Below are positions 8,411 to 18,827 of a stretch of DNA of 64,000 nucleotides, in pieces. The position numbers were made by a program, and so were the translations under genes. The notes beneath the pieces were generated by a model. The model had not been told where the DNA came from and did not search any database. It saw only the letters and a list, made by a program, of their open reading frames with translations. The DNA is from Niallia nealsonii (GTDB lineage Bacteria > Bacillota > Bacilli > Bacillales > Cytobacillaceae). The stretch is from the NCBI RefSeq assembly GCF_002835805.1, contig NZ_PISE01000013.1, positions 1-64,000 on the forward strand, read 5' to 3'. How positions within the stretch are numbered: position 1 is the stretch's first letter; each line of letters begins with the position of its first letter.

Positions 8411-9154
8411 ATGGTGAAAGTTTTACTAACTGGTGGATACAGCAGCAGTATCGGATTAGAAGTAATACATCAATTATTACATAATAACATTCAAGTAGTT
8501 GTAGTGGATGAGCTAAAGGAAATAGACCCGATTTTTCCTCTATCCATTGTTCCCTATTATCAACAAAAAATAGATAAAAGTAGTTTATTAAAGATATTAG
8601 TAAAAGAACAAGCAACTATCATCATTCATTTAAAGCAAGAAAAAATTTTAGATAGCATAAAAGACTCGTTTGATGCATCAGAAAACAATATTGCTGCAAC
8701 GATTGATGTATTAGAAGCAAGTGCAGCTGCTAATGTAAAAAAAATAATTTTTTTCTCCTCAATTTCCGTATATGGAGAATCGGAAGAACTGTTAACAGAA
8801 AATTCTCCTTTGCAACCACTACAATTTGAAGGCGTCTCTAAAAAAATAGAAGAACAATACATAAAGAATTATCATGCATTATATGGATTAACTTATACGA
8901 TTTTACGATTTGCTGCTATACATGAACCAAATAAAAAAGATGAATTAACGGAAAAAGAGTGCGTTTATATAAAAGATGGAGCAACAGCTATCATAGCAAG
9001 TTTACATCAAGGAGATAATGAGTTTTTTAATATTTTATCAACTTCTGCCATGGCAGATAAAATCAGAATATCAACAGAAAAAGCAAAAAAGTTGCTGCAC
9101 TGGAAACCAAGCGCCTGTTCTTTTTTGCCTGATAATAAGATTTATAAGGATTAA
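8411..9154 (+). CDS. Short extended-SDR (NAD-dependent epimerase-like) protein lacking catalytic Tyr
   Basis: The 247-residue protein aligns with nucleotide-sugar epimerases/dehydratases: a Rossmann strand with TGGYSSSIG (residues 7-15), the FFSSISVYGE block (about 114-123), a late KAKKLLHWKP block, and VYIKDGATAII for the usual VYVDDVA. Three things are odd. The glycine motif lacks the middle Gly and is one residue longer; the YxxxK site reads EGVSK (140-144), so the catalytic Tyr is Glu; and the protein is about 70 residues shorter than active relatives. It is probably not a working epimerase. The ATG at 8411 follows AGGTGGGG; GTG at 8402 is unlikely. Confidence 0.7.
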   Translation: MVKVLLTGGYSSSIGLEVIHQLLHNNIQVVVVDELKEIDPIFPLSIVPYYQQKIDKSSLLKILVKEQATIIIHLKQEKILDSIKDSFDASENNIAATIDVLEASAAANVKKIIFFSSISVYGESEELLTENSPLQPLQFEGVSKKIEEQYIKNYHALYGLTYTILRFAAIHEPNKKDELTEKECVYIKDGATAIIASLHQGDNEFFNILSTSAMADKIRISTEKAKKLLHWKPSACSFLPDNKIYKD

Positions 9155-9483
9155 AACTTTCGATTGTCAGCAAATATAAAGTATGGTGATAGGTTCACAA
9201 AGTTTTTAGAATGAAAAAGAATAATATGGTGAGAATAATAGTGGTAAAGTGAAATGCGGACAGGTGAGGCATACAGTTTTCCTTATTAAGGGGAATAAAT
9301 TGGATTTTATATTTCATCAATAAGGGCAGCTTGCTTCTTCCTTTATTCAGGTGAAGGAAAACAGACTGCTAATATGCTGGGATTTAAGTACACAAAAGCA
9401 ATGCTATTGGTCTTTTATAAAAGGTGAAAAAACAGTTATGCTAAAAAAATGTTTTTTTAAAAGTATTAAAGAGGTGGTTAAAA
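9155..9483. other. Intergenic region before bofC
   Basis: No convincing gene. A GTG-initiated frame at 9351-9557 lacks a ribosome site and runs into bofC in another frame. A forespore (SigG) promoter for bofC is expected here but I could not place it with confidence. Confidence 0.4.
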
Positions 9484-10011
9484 ATGAAAACCAGATTCCT
9501 TTTATTCTCAACTGTTTTTCTATTTTCCTTGATAGGTTCTTATTCGATGATAACTAGTATAGGACATGCAAAAGCTTCTAGCACTTTTCAAAATCATCCA
9601 AAACAATTTCATATAGTATTAAAAAGAATCTATTTAGATGGAGAAATAAGTGAAGAAAATGTAGAAGAAACGGTTTGGTCTATGGAAGATTTCTGGTCGA
9701 AATATGACAAGTGGCAGCTTGCAGATAAAAATAGCAATACACTTGTTTTTACACAAGTGGTGGATGATATATCGCCTTTGTTAAAAACAAATGGGTATTT
9801 TGGAATTTCCACTGAAGGGATACTGACCATTTATAATGGGAAACCAGAAAAATCTAATATTATTCAATCGTTTTTTCAAATAGATTTGAAAAAACTAGAG
9901 TCCACACAACAAAAGCATTTAAGAAAAGGAATTCCCATTAAAACGAAGGATCGTTATGTCGAAGTGTTGGAAACTTTTAAGAATTATACCATTTTGGAAG
10001 AAGCTAAATGA
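9484..10011 (+). CDS. bofC: BofC, forespore inhibitor of the SpoIVB-SigK checkpoint
   Basis: BofC is secreted from the forespore into the intermembrane space, where it restrains the SpoIVB protease so that SigK is activated at the right time. The 175-residue protein has a signal peptide (residues 1-31, hydrophobic FLLFSTVFLFSLIGS, likely cleaved after the Ala-containing GHAKA), then the family signatures VLKRIYLDGEISEENVEETVWSMEDFW and DDISPLLKTNGYFGIS, and a C-terminal BofC domain. AGAGGTGG gives the ribosome site. The position upstream of ruvAB is conserved in Bacillus. Confidence 0.93.
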   Translation: MKTRFLLFSTVFLFSLIGSYSMITSIGHAKASSTFQNHPKQFHIVLKRIYLDGEISEENVEETVWSMEDFWSKYDKWQLADKNSNTLVFTQVVDDISPLLKTNGYFGISTEGILTIYNGKPEKSNIIQSFFQIDLKKLESTQQKHLRKGIPIKTKDRYVEVLETFKNYTILEEAK

Positions 10012-10032
10012 ATCTTATAGAAAATAATCTAT

Positions 10033-10087
10033 AAAACTTTTATGTGTGCGAGCATGTTTCATTCGCTGTTCATAAAAGTTTTTTTTG
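10033..10087 (+). terminator. Terminator after bofC
   Basis: AAAACTTTTATG (10033-10044) pairs with CATAAAAGTTTT (10071-10082), with an inner GCGA/TCGC stem, followed by a T-run at 10080-10086. Confidence 0.85.
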
Positions 10088-10111
10088 CGTGGAAAAATGA
10101 AATCTTCTTTA

Positions 10112-10158
10112 AAAAGGCTATGTTAAAGCTCATTGGTTTGTGGATTGGAGCCTAAAGA
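10112..10158 (+). repeat. Partial copy of repeat family R2
   Basis: GGCTATGTTAAAGCTCATTG followed by GTGGATTGGAGCC matches the left end of the longer copies at 13010 and 14430. Only the left end is present here, upstream of ruvA. Confidence 0.6.
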
Positions 10159-10259
10159 AAAGAAGCAGTGACGGAATATTATGAAAATCATCTCAAATAG
10201 TAGTTTTTCTTTAATATATGATAAAATAAGCATTAGGTTTTAAAAGGAGCGATTTGATT

Positions 10260-10868
10260 TTGTATGAATATATTAAAGGTAAAATAGATTTTGTAGGACC
10301 AGAATATATCGTGCTCGAGAACAATGGCATTGGATATCAAATAAAAACACCGAATCCTTTCTCTTTTTCTTCTTATGCAGGACAAGATATTGCAGTTTTT
10401 ATCTATCAGTATGTGAGAGAAGATATAATCAGTTTATATGGATTTCGCTCACGAGAAGAAAAAGCATTGTTTACCATGCTTCTGAATGTTTCAGGAATTG
10501 GTCCTAAAGGAGCTTTGGCTATTTTGGCAACAGGGGAGCCAAGCCAAGTCATTAACGCAATAGAAGAGGAAGATGAATCCTTTTTAGTTAAATTTCCTGG
10601 AGTTGGCAAAAAAACAGCACGACAAATGATTCTTGATTTAAAAGGCAAATTGCAAAATCTTATGCCAGATTTTTTCCCAAATCTTTTTACTGCAGAGGAA
10701 ATCGAGAAAAAACAAATGGGCGATCTGGAATTAGAAGAGGCATTGCTTGCTTTATCTGCACTTGGATACTCAGAAAAAGAAATTAAAAAAATTACGCCAA
10801 GCTTAAAAACGGAGCAGCTTACAACAGATGAGTATATTAAGCTTGCATTAAAACTGCTGTTAAAATAA
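10260..10868 (+). CDS. ruvA: Holliday junction branch migration protein RuvA
   Basis: RuvA tetramers bind four-way DNA junctions and load the RuvB motor. The 202-residue protein has the N-terminal OB fold ([19 protein letters not shown]), the tandem helix-hairpin-helix region ([16 protein letters not shown] at about 75-90 and [19 protein letters not shown] at about 110-128) and the C-terminal domain III that contacts RuvB. The start is uncertain: TTG at 10260 is best spaced from AAAGGAG, but TTG at 10254 is also possible. Confidence 0.94.
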   Translation: MYEYIKGKIDFVGPEYIVLENNGIGYQIKTPNPFSFSSYAGQDIAVFIYQYVREDIISLYGFRSREEKALFTMLLNVSGIGPKGALAILATGEPSQVINAIEEEDESFLVKFPGVGKKTARQMILDLKGKLQNLMPDFFPNLFTAEEIEKKQMGDLELEEALLALSALGYSEKEIKKITPSLKTEQLTTDEYIKLALKLLLK

Positions 10869-10925
10869 AAGCAACAGCAGGGGGGATTGGCACTGTAAGC
10901 ATTTTTAAGGAAGGGGGGAAAAGGA

Positions 10926-11930
10926 ATGGATGAGGATCGCATTATATCGGGCGACGCGGACATACAGGATATTTCTTTTGAACAAAGCCTGCGACCGCTC
11001 AGGCTACAAGATTATATCGGCCAGGATAAAGTGAAAGAAAATTTGGAAGTATTCATTCAAGCGGCGAGACAGCGGCAAGAAGCCCTTGACCATGTATTAC
11101 TATATGGTCCCCCAGGTCTTGGGAAAACAACATTAGCTACTATTATAGCTAATGAAATGGGTGTAAATATTCGTACAACCGCAGGTCCTGCCATTGAAAG
11201 GCCTGGAGATTTAGCAGCTATTTTAACAGCTTTAGAGCCTGGAGATGTGCTTTTTATTGATGAAATTCACAGACTTCCAAGATCCATTGAGGAAGTATTA
11301 TATCCTGCTATGGAAGATTTTTGCTTAGATATCGTTATAGGAAAAGGACCAAGCGCAAGATCGGTACGCATTGATTTGCCCCCTTTTACCCTGGTTGGAG
11401 CTACGACAAGAGCTGGAGCTGTTTCTGCTCCTTTAAGGGACCGATTTGGCGTGTTGTCAAGATTAGAATATTACGAACAAAAGCAGCTAAAAGATATTGT
11501 CGAAAGAACAGCAGAAGTGCTGCATACACAAATAATAGAAGATGCAGCTTGGGAGATTGCAAGACGTTCTAGAGGAACCCCGAGGATTGCTAACAGGCTT
11601 TTGCGCAGGGTGCGTGATTTTGCCCAAGTAAAAGGAAATGGCAGCATTACAAAAGAGATTTCGAACCTATCATTAGAGCTTTTGCAGGTGGACCGTTTAG
11701 GACTTGATCATATTGACCATAAATTAATAATGGGAATGATACATAAATTTAGAGGTGGTCCTGTCGGGTTGGAAACAATTGCTGCAACAATCGGTGAAGA
11801 AGCCCATACTATTGAAGATGTGTATGAGCCTTATCTATTGCAAATTGGCTTCTTGCAGAGAACTCCTAGAGGAAGAGTAGTAACTCCACTTGCATATGAA
11901 CATTTTCAGCTGCAAAAAGATGAGGAATAA
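10926..11930 (+). CDS. ruvB: Holliday junction branch migration ATPase RuvB
   Basis: RuvB is the hexameric AAA+ motor that drives branch migration with RuvA. The 334-residue protein has Walker [10 protein letters not shown], Walker B DEIHRLP, sensor 1 GATTRAG, an arginine finger in PLRDRFG, and a C-terminal winged helix ([13 protein letters not shown]). GGGGGGAAAAGG is the ribosome site. It lies 57 bp after ruvA and just before queA. Confidence 0.97.
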   Translation: MDEDRIISGDADIQDISFEQSLRPLRLQDYIGQDKVKENLEVFIQAARQRQEALDHVLLYGPPGLGKTTLATIIANEMGVNIRTTAGPAIERPGDLAAILTALEPGDVLFIDEIHRLPRSIEEVLYPAMEDFCLDIVIGKGPSARSVRIDLPPFTLVGATTRAGAVSAPLRDRFGVLSRLEYYEQKQLKDIVERTAEVLHTQIIEDAAWEIARRSRGTPRIANRLLRRVRDFAQVKGNGSITKEISNLSLELLQVDRLGLDHIDHKLIMGMIHKFRGGPVGLETIAATIGEEAHTIEDVYEPYLLQIGFLQRTPRGRVVTPLAYEHFQLQKDEE

Positions 11931-11958
11931 CAAGAAATAAACGAAACAGGTGACCATA

Positions 11959-12987
11959 TTGAAAGTAGAATTATTTGATTTTCATTTACCAGAAGAGCTG
12001 ATTGCCCAAACTCCCCTTGAGGATAGAACAAGCAGCAGGCTGATGGTTGTAAATAAAAAAACAGGCGATTTAGAGCATCGCAGCTTTAAAGATATCATCG
12101 AATATATAAATCCTGGCGATTGCCTTGTTCTCAATGATACAAGAGTATTGCCGGCAAGACTTTATGGAGAAAAAGAAGATACAGGTGCACATATTGAAGT
12201 TCTGCTGTTAAAACAACAAGATGGAGACAAGTGGGAATCTTTAGTGAAGCCGGCAAAACGAGTGAAAGTGGGAACTGTAATTTCTTTTGGAGATGGCCAT
12301 TTAAAAGCGGTATGTGTACAAGAATTAGAGCATGGTGGAAGAGTGCTTGATTTCCAATATGATGGGATTTTTTATGAAATCCTAGAGGAACTTGGTGAGA
12401 TGCCGTTGCCTCCATATATAAAAGAAAAACTAGATGATCAAGATAGATATCAGACAGTGTATGCGAAAGAAAGAGGATCAGCGGCAGCTCCGACAGCAGG
12501 CCTTCATTTTACAGAAGAACTGCTTGATTCTTTGGAAAAAAAGGGAGTTCATATTGCATTTATTACGCTGCATGTCGGCTTAGGAACATTTAGGCCTGTA
12601 AGTGTTGATGATGTCGATAGTCATGAAATGCATGCAGAATTTTATCAGTTGACGAAAGGAACGGCTGATTTGCTGAACAAGGTAAAGGAAAATGGTGGGA
12701 GAATTATTTCCGTCGGCACGACATCAACAAGAACATTGGAAACAATCGCTGCAGCCCATGATGGAGTATTTAAAGAGCAAAATGGCTGGACGAATATTTT
12801 TATTTACCCTGGTTATGAATTTAAAGGCATTGACGGGATGATTACAAACTTTCATTTGCCAAAATCAACACTGATTATGCTTGTCAGCGCCCTTGCTGGA
12901 AGAGATGAGATATTACATGCATATAAAACAGCAGTTGAGATGAGGTACCGCTTTTTTAGTTTTGGAGATGCGATGTTTATCTGTTAG
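11959..12987 (+). CDS. queA: S-adenosylmethionine:tRNA ribosyltransferase-isomerase QueA
   Basis: QueA transfers and isomerises the ribosyl part of SAM onto preQ1 in tRNA (wobble position of GUN anticodons), making epoxyqueuosine. The 342-residue product has the family blocks [47 protein letters not shown] and [14 protein letters not shown] at 11959 is chosen as start because AGGTG (11948-11952) sits six bases before it and length matches the B. subtilis enzyme; a GTG at 11950 overlaps that ribosome site. It works with tgt downstream. Confidence 0.95.
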   Translation: MKVELFDFHLPEELIAQTPLEDRTSSRLMVVNKKTGDLEHRSFKDIIEYINPGDCLVLNDTRVLPARLYGEKEDTGAHIEVLLLKQQDGDKWESLVKPAKRVKVGTVISFGDGHLKAVCVQELEHGGRVLDFQYDGIFYEILEELGEMPLPPYIKEKLDDQDRYQTVYAKERGSAAAPTAGLHFTEELLDSLEKKGVHIAFITLHVGLGTFRPVSVDDVDSHEMHAEFYQLTKGTADLLNKVKENGGRIISVGTTSTRTLETIAAAHDGVFKEQNGWTNIFIYPGYEFKGIDGMITNFHLPKSTLIMLVSALAGRDEILHAYKTAVEMRYRFFSFGDAMFIC

Positions 12988-13007
12988 CTTTTTGTTAACA
13001 TTTAAGA

Positions 13008-13228
13008 TAAAGGCTATGTTGAAATTTATTGGTACTTTTGACACTTTGTTGATTGGAGCGAATAGTAAGCCTCGGAAAAGGATTTATTTATTAATTATAA
13101 AGATACTTTCTAGATAGTCTATCACTAATTTAACTTTTTCAGTGGCTTCCGCAAAGCTCCGGATAGGTTCTAGAACCGAGCGGGAATCAACAGACAAGTT
13201 TAACAGAGCCAAGATAAAAAAGAGCTGA
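13008..13228 (+). repeat. Intergenic palindromic repeat, family R2 (copy 1)
   Basis: The left end GGCTATGTTGAAATTTATTG and the right end AAGTTTAACAGAGCC are inverted copies of each other, matching the copies at 10112 and 14430. The centre (GCGAATAG, CTTCCGCAAAGCTCCGG, GAGCGGGAATCAACAG) is a decayed version of the shared core. It separates queA from tgt. Confidence 0.72.
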
Positions 13229-13248
13229 CTTGTATCCAAACTAGTTAG

Positions 13249-14424
<1,176 letters not shown>

Positions 14425-14634
14425 ATTAAATGCTGTGTTAAAGCTAATTGTTGATTTTTGTACGATGTTGATTGGGAGAAGAAGGTGTGAGACTCCTGCA
14501 GGGGAAGAAAGACAGACTTTGACCTTGAAAGGTCAAAGCTACGAAGCGGTTCGACGCTTGCTTGCGGAAAACGAACGCCTCTCGTTAGAATCAATAGCCA
14601 ATTTTAACAGAGCTAAATTAAAAGAGATTTGAAA
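14425..14634 (+). repeat. Intergenic palindromic repeat, family R2 (copy 2)
   Basis: From AATGCTGTGTTAAAGC to TTTTAACAGAGC, with the core GAGACTCCTGCAGGGGAAG and AGAATCAATAGCCAA. An internal hairpin TTTGACC-TTGA-GGTCAAA (14519-14536) lies in the centre. An open frame crossing it is not a real gene. The element separates tgt from yajC. Confidence 0.75.
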
Positions 14635-14647
14635 GGAGGGGAAATAT

Positions 14648-14932
14648 ATGCAACAAATTATGGGATTACTTCCATTTATTTTAATGTTTGTTCTATTTTA
14701 CTTTTTATTGATCCGCCCACAGCAAAAACGCCAAAAAACGGTTAGGCAAATGCAAAGCGATCTGAAAAAAGGAGACAAGGTTGTTACAATCGGTGGTCTT
14801 CATGGTACTGTTGATGCAATTGACGAAGGTTCTGTTGTTATCAAGAGCGGAGATGGAAGCCGTCTAACATTTGACCGTAGCGCAATACGTGATGTAGTAG
14901 CCTCTTCAAGCACTGTTTTAGATAAAGCATAA
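14648..14932 (+). CDS. yajC: Preprotein translocase accessory subunit YajC (YrbF)
   Basis: YajC associates with SecDF and the SecYEG channel. The 94-residue protein has one N-terminal membrane helix (about 5-23, GLLPFILMFVLFYFLLIRPQQ) followed by the cytoplasmic domain with KKGDKVVTIGGLHGTV. AAAGGAGGGG is the ribosome site. In B. subtilis it likewise follows tgt; secDF lies about 4 kb downstream here. Confidence 0.93.
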   Translation: MQQIMGLLPFILMFVLFYFLLIRPQQKRQKTVRQMQSDLKKGDKVVTIGGLHGTVDAIDEGSVVIKSGDGSRLTFDRSAIRDVVASSSTVLDKA

Positions 14933-14933
14933 T

Positions 14934-14975
14934 AAAAAAGCAGCAGGAAAAAACATTATCCTCGCTGCTTTTTAT
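14934..14975. terminator. Terminator between yajC and yrzE
   Basis: AAAAAGCAGC (14935-14944) pairs with GCTGCTTTTT (14964-14973). A-run before and T-run after make it usable from both directions between convergent genes. Confidence 0.85.
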
Positions 14976-14987
14976 TATATGTTTTTT

Positions 14988-15374
14988 TTATGCAGTACTT
15001 CCTCTTGAAAGGTTAACCCCTAAAATTCCACCCATCATACAAATTAACGTATAGCAAATATGATAAATAAATTGTTCAGACGTAAAGAGCTGATCCAATC
15101 CTAAAAAGGTAAATAAAAATACAATTAGAGAATAAGTGAAGCCAGTTAATCCTCCGAGAAACCAACCTTTTTGTTTTCCTTTTCCTCCAGAGATAAACCC
15201 TCCTGTAAATAGGGTGATAAATGAAACGATGGTTATGGCATATTGCAAGGAAGATTCCTGCAATGATGTAAACTTGAGCAGCAAAGAAAAAAGAATGCTG
15301 CTGGTTATTAAAAGAATAAAAATTGAGATTAAACCATATAAAATGGCACTTCCAACATGTTTGCTTTCTTCGAT
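14988..15374 (-). CDS. yrzE: TIGR04086-family membrane protein YrzE, probable ATC start
   Basis: A 128-residue four-helix membrane protein: AILYGLISIFILLITSSIL (first helix), a block with TGGFISGGKGKQKGWFLGGLTG, and the C-terminal MMGGILGVN. The function of the family is unknown. The coding frame extends upstream of the first usable start (TTG at 15284) through a complete, well-conserved-looking first helix, but the only codons between the in-frame stop and that TTG contain no ATG, GTG or TTG. A ribosome site AAGGGAGAGG (15381-15390 on the + strand) sits six bases before ATC at 15374, giving MEESKHVGSAIL. ATC initiation, or a sequence error, is inferred. Confidence 0.75.
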   Translation of the reverse strand: MEESKHVGSAILYGLISIFILLITSSILFSLLLKFTSLQESSLQYAITIVSFITLFTGGFISGGKGKQKGWFLGGLTGFTYSLIVFLFTFLGLDQLFTSEQFIYHICYTLICMMGGILGVNLSRGSTA

Positions 15375-15583
15375 TGTAAACCTCTCCCTTCAAAAAGCTT
15401 TAGTTTTCATAAATAAAACATTCTAGTACAAGCATATTCACTAAGAAAAAAAATAGAATCATAAAATGCTTAGCGAATGTTTTTATCCTTGTTTATAACC
15501 TTTAGAAAAATAATACCTAGAATTATTTTTTGTTTTTGACAAAACATAAATAAAAAAAGTAAACAAGGGGTGGGGGAATAAAA

Positions 15584-16228
15584 GTGGAAGAATATATGAT
15601 TATTCTTTTTAGAACCATACTCATATACGCATTAATCGTTCTTATTTTTCGTTTAATGGGAAAAAGGGAGATAGGGGAGTTAAGCATTCTTGATTTAGTT
15701 GTATTTATTATGATTGCAGAGATTGCGGTTGTAGCTATTGAGGATATAAAGGCATCACTTATCCCTACATTAATGCCGATGTTCATCTTATTATTCATTC
15801 AATTGCTCTTGGCATTCTTCTCTTTGAAAAGCAAAAAAATTCGTGATCTTATTGATGGAAAACCAACGATTATTATAAACGATGGAAAAATCGATGAACA
15901 GGCAATGAAAAGTCAACGATATAATTTTGATGATTTATTGCTACAATTACGAGAAAAGGATATCCGCAATATTGCCGATGTGGAGTTTGCCATATTAGAA
16001 ACCTCTGGTAAATTATCCGTATTCGAAAAAGATCAGGGTACTTCAGGGATAACATTGCCTCTTATTATTGATGGGATTATACAGGAAGAAAATTTGTCGA
16101 AAATTGGACAAACGAATTTTTGGCTAAGGCAAGAATTAAAAAGGCAAGGGTGTATGAACATAAAGGATATTTCCTTTTGCAGCTATCAAGACGGGATATT
16201 TTATCTTGATTTTTTTGATAAAAAGTAA
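15584..16228 (+). CDS. yrbG: DUF421 membrane protein YrbG
   Basis: The 214-residue protein has three N-terminal membrane helices (about 4-22, 36-55, 61-80) separated by the family block [18 protein letters not shown], followed by a soluble YetF-like domain ([35 protein letters not shown]). The family is linked to spore membranes or spore germination in Bacillus but has no defined activity. GTG at 15584 follows GGGGTGGGGG. It is convergent with spoVB. Confidence 0.85.
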   Translation: MEEYMIILFRTILIYALIVLIFRLMGKREIGELSILDLVVFIMIAEIAVVAIEDIKASLIPTLMPMFILLFIQLLLAFFSLKSKKIRDLIDGKPTIIINDGKIDEQAMKSQRYNFDDLLLQLREKDIRNIADVEFAILETSGKLSVFEKDQGTSGITLPLIIDGIIQEENLSKIGQTNFWLRQELKRQGCMNIKDISFCSYQDGIFYLDFFDKK

Positions 16229-16243
16229 TGGCTATTTAATAGA

Positions 16244-16283
16244 AAATGCTTGCTGTTTTAAAAAAGCAGCAAGCATTTTTTTC
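16244..16283. terminator. Bidirectional terminator between yrbG and spoVB
   Basis: AAATGCTTGCTG (16244-16255) pairs perfectly with CAGCAAGCATTT (16267-16278), followed by a T-run. It separates convergent genes. Confidence 0.88.
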
Positions 16284-16295
16284 ATCTGGATATTT

Positions 16296-17840
16296 TTAGG
16301 GGAGCAATGTTCCTATCCACGGTATTTTTCGCAGATCATCTTTTCTAAGAAGTTTTAATAAAAATAGCAAAATAATATAGCAAATGGTGATAAAACAGGT
16401 TACAATAATAACTTTTAGCGGCAAAGAAAATACATTCAGCCATTTGGTGCAGACCATCCCTAAATAACCAGACGTAAAAATGACAACTAGCATTTTTATG
16501 TAATCTTTTATATAGATAGAAAAACTGATTGTCTTAATAATTGTTGCAAAATGAAGCAGAGTTACAAGGACAAATCCCACAATTAAAGCAATAGCTACAC
16601 CATATATTCCAAATTCGGGACGGCTTGCCAAACAGAAGATAATGATAGTTTTTACTAAGGCTCCGATAAAACTATTAATCATAGCGGCACGAGCTAAGTT
16701 AAGGGCCTGCAATGTTGCCTGCAGTGGTCCTTGGTAATAATTTAATAGAAAAAAAGGTGCCATAAGCTGAATAAAGGATGTTCCTCTAGAACTGTTATAC
16801 ATAACAGTCATTAAAGGCTCTGCTAGGACGAATAAGACAACGACAGCAAGTCCACCAGTCATAAAAGTAAAACGAAGAGCCTGCTGCAGCAGGTGATCTA
16901 TTTTTTTATATTCATGATTTGCGTTTGCTTCACTTATTGCAGGGACAAGAGATGTAGAAAGAGATTGGGTGAAAAAAGATGGCAGCATTAAAAGGGGAAG
17001 GGCAAATCCAGTTAATACTCCATATTGTTTGGTCGCATTGATCGCAGTTAAACCAGCTATTGCTAAGCTGTGGGCAACAACGATAGGCTCTATAAACCAA
17101 GCGATGCTTCCAATCATTCTGCTTCCAGTTGTAGGAAGAGCTACTTGCATTAACTCTTTGAATGTTTGTTTGCCATTTGTGACATATTGAAAGAATTTTT
17201 TCCTTAAAGGAAAGGATTTTTTCCATTTGAAAGATGCTAATAGAAAAAGTAAAGATGCCAATTCGCCAAGAACAGATGCCAACATAGCACCAGCAGCTGC
17301 GTATTCAATGCCTAAAGGCAAAAATGCTTTTGTAAGTGCAGCAATTAAAGTAATGCGCACAATTTGTTCAATCACTTGAGAAGTCGCAGCAGGCTTCATA
17401 TTCTGCCTTCCTTGGAAATAGCCTCTTAAAACAGAAGAAACAGCAATAATAGGAATAATTGGCGTGATTGCAAGAAGTGGCGTTAATGTTCTTGGATCTG
17501 TAAATAATGTTTGCGATAAATAAGGAGCCAGCAGAAATAACGCAGGTGTAAATAAAACAGTAAGTGCAAGTGTAGTAGTTAGTGATACAATTAAAATAGA
17601 TTTTACTTTTTTATGATTTCCTGCTGCTTCTGCTTCTGCAACGTTTTTGGAAATGGCAACAGGCAGCCCAAGCTGTGTAATGGTTACGACGAGAATGAGT
17701 GTAGGATATACCATCATATATAACCCGACTCCATCTTCTCCGATAAATCTTGCAATAACTATACGATTAATAAAGCCTAGTATCCTTGTTATAAATCCTG
17801 CAATTAATAAAATGATGGTTCCTTTTAAAAACTTAGACAT
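16296..17840 (-). CDS. spoVB: SpoVB, MOP-superfamily polysaccharide/lipid II flippase-like protein of the spore cortex
   Basis: SpoVB is required for cortex peptidoglycan synthesis and belongs to the MurJ/PST exporter superfamily. The 514-residue protein has about 14 membrane helices, starting LKGTIILLIAGFITRILGFINRI with the conserved VGLYMMVYPT loop and the LPVAISKNVAEAEAAGNH block. Length is close to B. subtilis SpoVB (518). Neighbours yrbG and comN are as in B. subtilis. A mother-cell promoter is expected upstream but I could not place it. Confidence 0.93.
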   Translation of the reverse strand: MSKFLKGTIILLIAGFITRILGFINRIVIARFIGEDGVGLYMMVYPTLILVVTITQLGLPVAISKNVAEAEAAGNHKKVKSILIVSLTTTLALTVLFTPALFLLAPYLSQTLFTDPRTLTPLLAITPIIPIIAVSSVLRGYFQGRQNMKPAATSQVIEQIVRITLIAALTKAFLPLGIEYAAAGAMLASVLGELASLLFLLASFKWKKSFPLRKKFFQYVTNGKQTFKELMQVALPTTGSRMIGSIAWFIEPIVVAHSLAIAGLTAINATKQYGVLTGFALPLLMLPSFFTQSLSTSLVPAISEANANHEYKKIDHLLQQALRFTFMTGGLAVVVLFVLAEPLMTVMYNSSRGTSFIQLMAPFFLLNYYQGPLQATLQALNLARAAMINSFIGALVKTIIIFCLASRPEFGIYGVAIALIVGFVLVTLLHFATIIKTISFSIYIKDYIKMLVVIFTSGYLGMVCTKWLNVFSLPLKVIIVTCFITICYIILLFLLKLLRKDDLRKIPWIGTLLP

Positions 17841-18121
17841 TTCATTCCCTGCCTTCTCAAATAGCGAATAATACTATACAATTAACTATATGCAAGCATG
17901 TGGACAAAGCATGACTAGGAAAGATTATTTTTTGCTGTTTGTTCGGTTAGATGTTTTGGAGGAAATCTAATAAAAGTAGAATGGAAGAAATTTTTAGGTT
18001 TCCTGGACATTTGAAATTGGCCGCGAAAAAAGTTAGCAGAAAAATGAATGGACATTACTCCTTCCTAACGGTTCAAATAGGTTTCTTGTATGTAAATAAT
18101 CGATAAGGGAGCTGTTTTCTA

Positions 18122-18421
18122 GTGTCGTCAGAGCATATATATGATGAGTTTCGTTTTGAAATACAACCAGCCTTGCGAAGTAAATTAGAAGAATTTCAAT
18201 TACTGGGATATGCTACGATCTCAGAAGATGATCTATGGAAATATTTAACGCAAAAAAAATGGAAAAGGTCATCTGGAGATAGGCGGATTTTTGAGCTGGT
18301 GCAAGATGTTTTACATGTGAAAATTTCAGAATATATGAATTTCGCCACAATTGAAGCATTTAAGCTGGATAATTTTTTTACAGAATTAACTGAGGAAGAG
18401 AAAAGAGAACTGCTGAAGTAA
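18122..18421 (+). CDS. comN: Post-transcriptional regulator ComN (YrzD)
   Basis: ComN affects accumulation and localisation of comE mRNA in B. subtilis competence. The 99-residue acidic, helical protein has the family pattern ALRSKLEEFQLLGYATISEDDLWKYLTQKKWK. GTG at 18122 follows AAGGGAG by about ten bases. The place between spoVB and secDF is the same as in B. subtilis. Confidence 0.83.
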   Translation: MSSEHIYDEFRFEIQPALRSKLEEFQLLGYATISEDDLWKYLTQKKWKRSSGDRRIFELVQDVLHVKISEYMNFATIEAFKLDNFFTELTEEEKRELLK

Positions 18422-18487
18422 GAAGGAATTATGATATTTTTTTGAACAAATTGACAGCTAACATAATCTGTTTCATAATGGTTTTTA

Positions 18488-18606
18488 TAAACAAGGCTGT
18501 TTTCTCAAAGTTTGTTGTTTTTTATCATACAAAATGAGAAAAGCAAAGTGTATGCAAGCTGCATTTAAAAAGCAACAATCTAGTATGAAAACAGCCATAA
18601 ACAAAA
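18488..18606 (+). repeat. Core-deleted palindromic repeat, family R2 (end type GGCTGTTTTC)
   Basis: AAGGCTGTTTTCTCAAAGTTTG at the left and CAACAATCTAGTATGAAAACAGCC at the right form inverted ends; the left end matches 43618-43650. The GC-rich core of the other copies is absent. Confidence 0.65.
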
Positions 18607-18614
18607 CAGTCTAT

Positions 18615-18672
18615 GTATAAAGCCATCCTGTTACCATTGGGGAATTTTCCTATGCTAAAGGATGGCTTATAC
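18615..18672 (+). other. Structured hairpin in the secDF leader region
   Basis: GTATA plus AGCCATCC (18615-18628, one bulged A) pairs with GGATGGCT plus TATAC (18660-18672), with an inner GGAA/TTCC stem-loop near 18641-18650. No T-run follows, so it is not an ordinary terminator. The rest of the 406-bp comN-secDF gap shows no gene. Confidence 0.55.
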
Positions 18673-18827
18673 TTGTGAAGACTGTACGAAAACAGACAAA
18701 CCTCTTGGATAAAGCATGATCATGCTATAGAAATTATGTAAATGGAAAGAATAATGAGAATAGCATTGCAAGTTTTTTAAGAGATATGTTTATTTTTTGT
18801 TTATCTTTTGAGGAGGATTAATACATA

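Noticed and set aside
9351-9557. GTG-initiated frame of 68 codons before bofC
   Set aside because: No ribosome site; it overlaps bofC in another frame and has no recognisable features.
15076-15393. Alternative - strand frame with a TTG start over yrzE
   Set aside because: It has the same ribosome site but the product is not membrane-like or conserved-looking; the yrzE frame gives the expected four helices.
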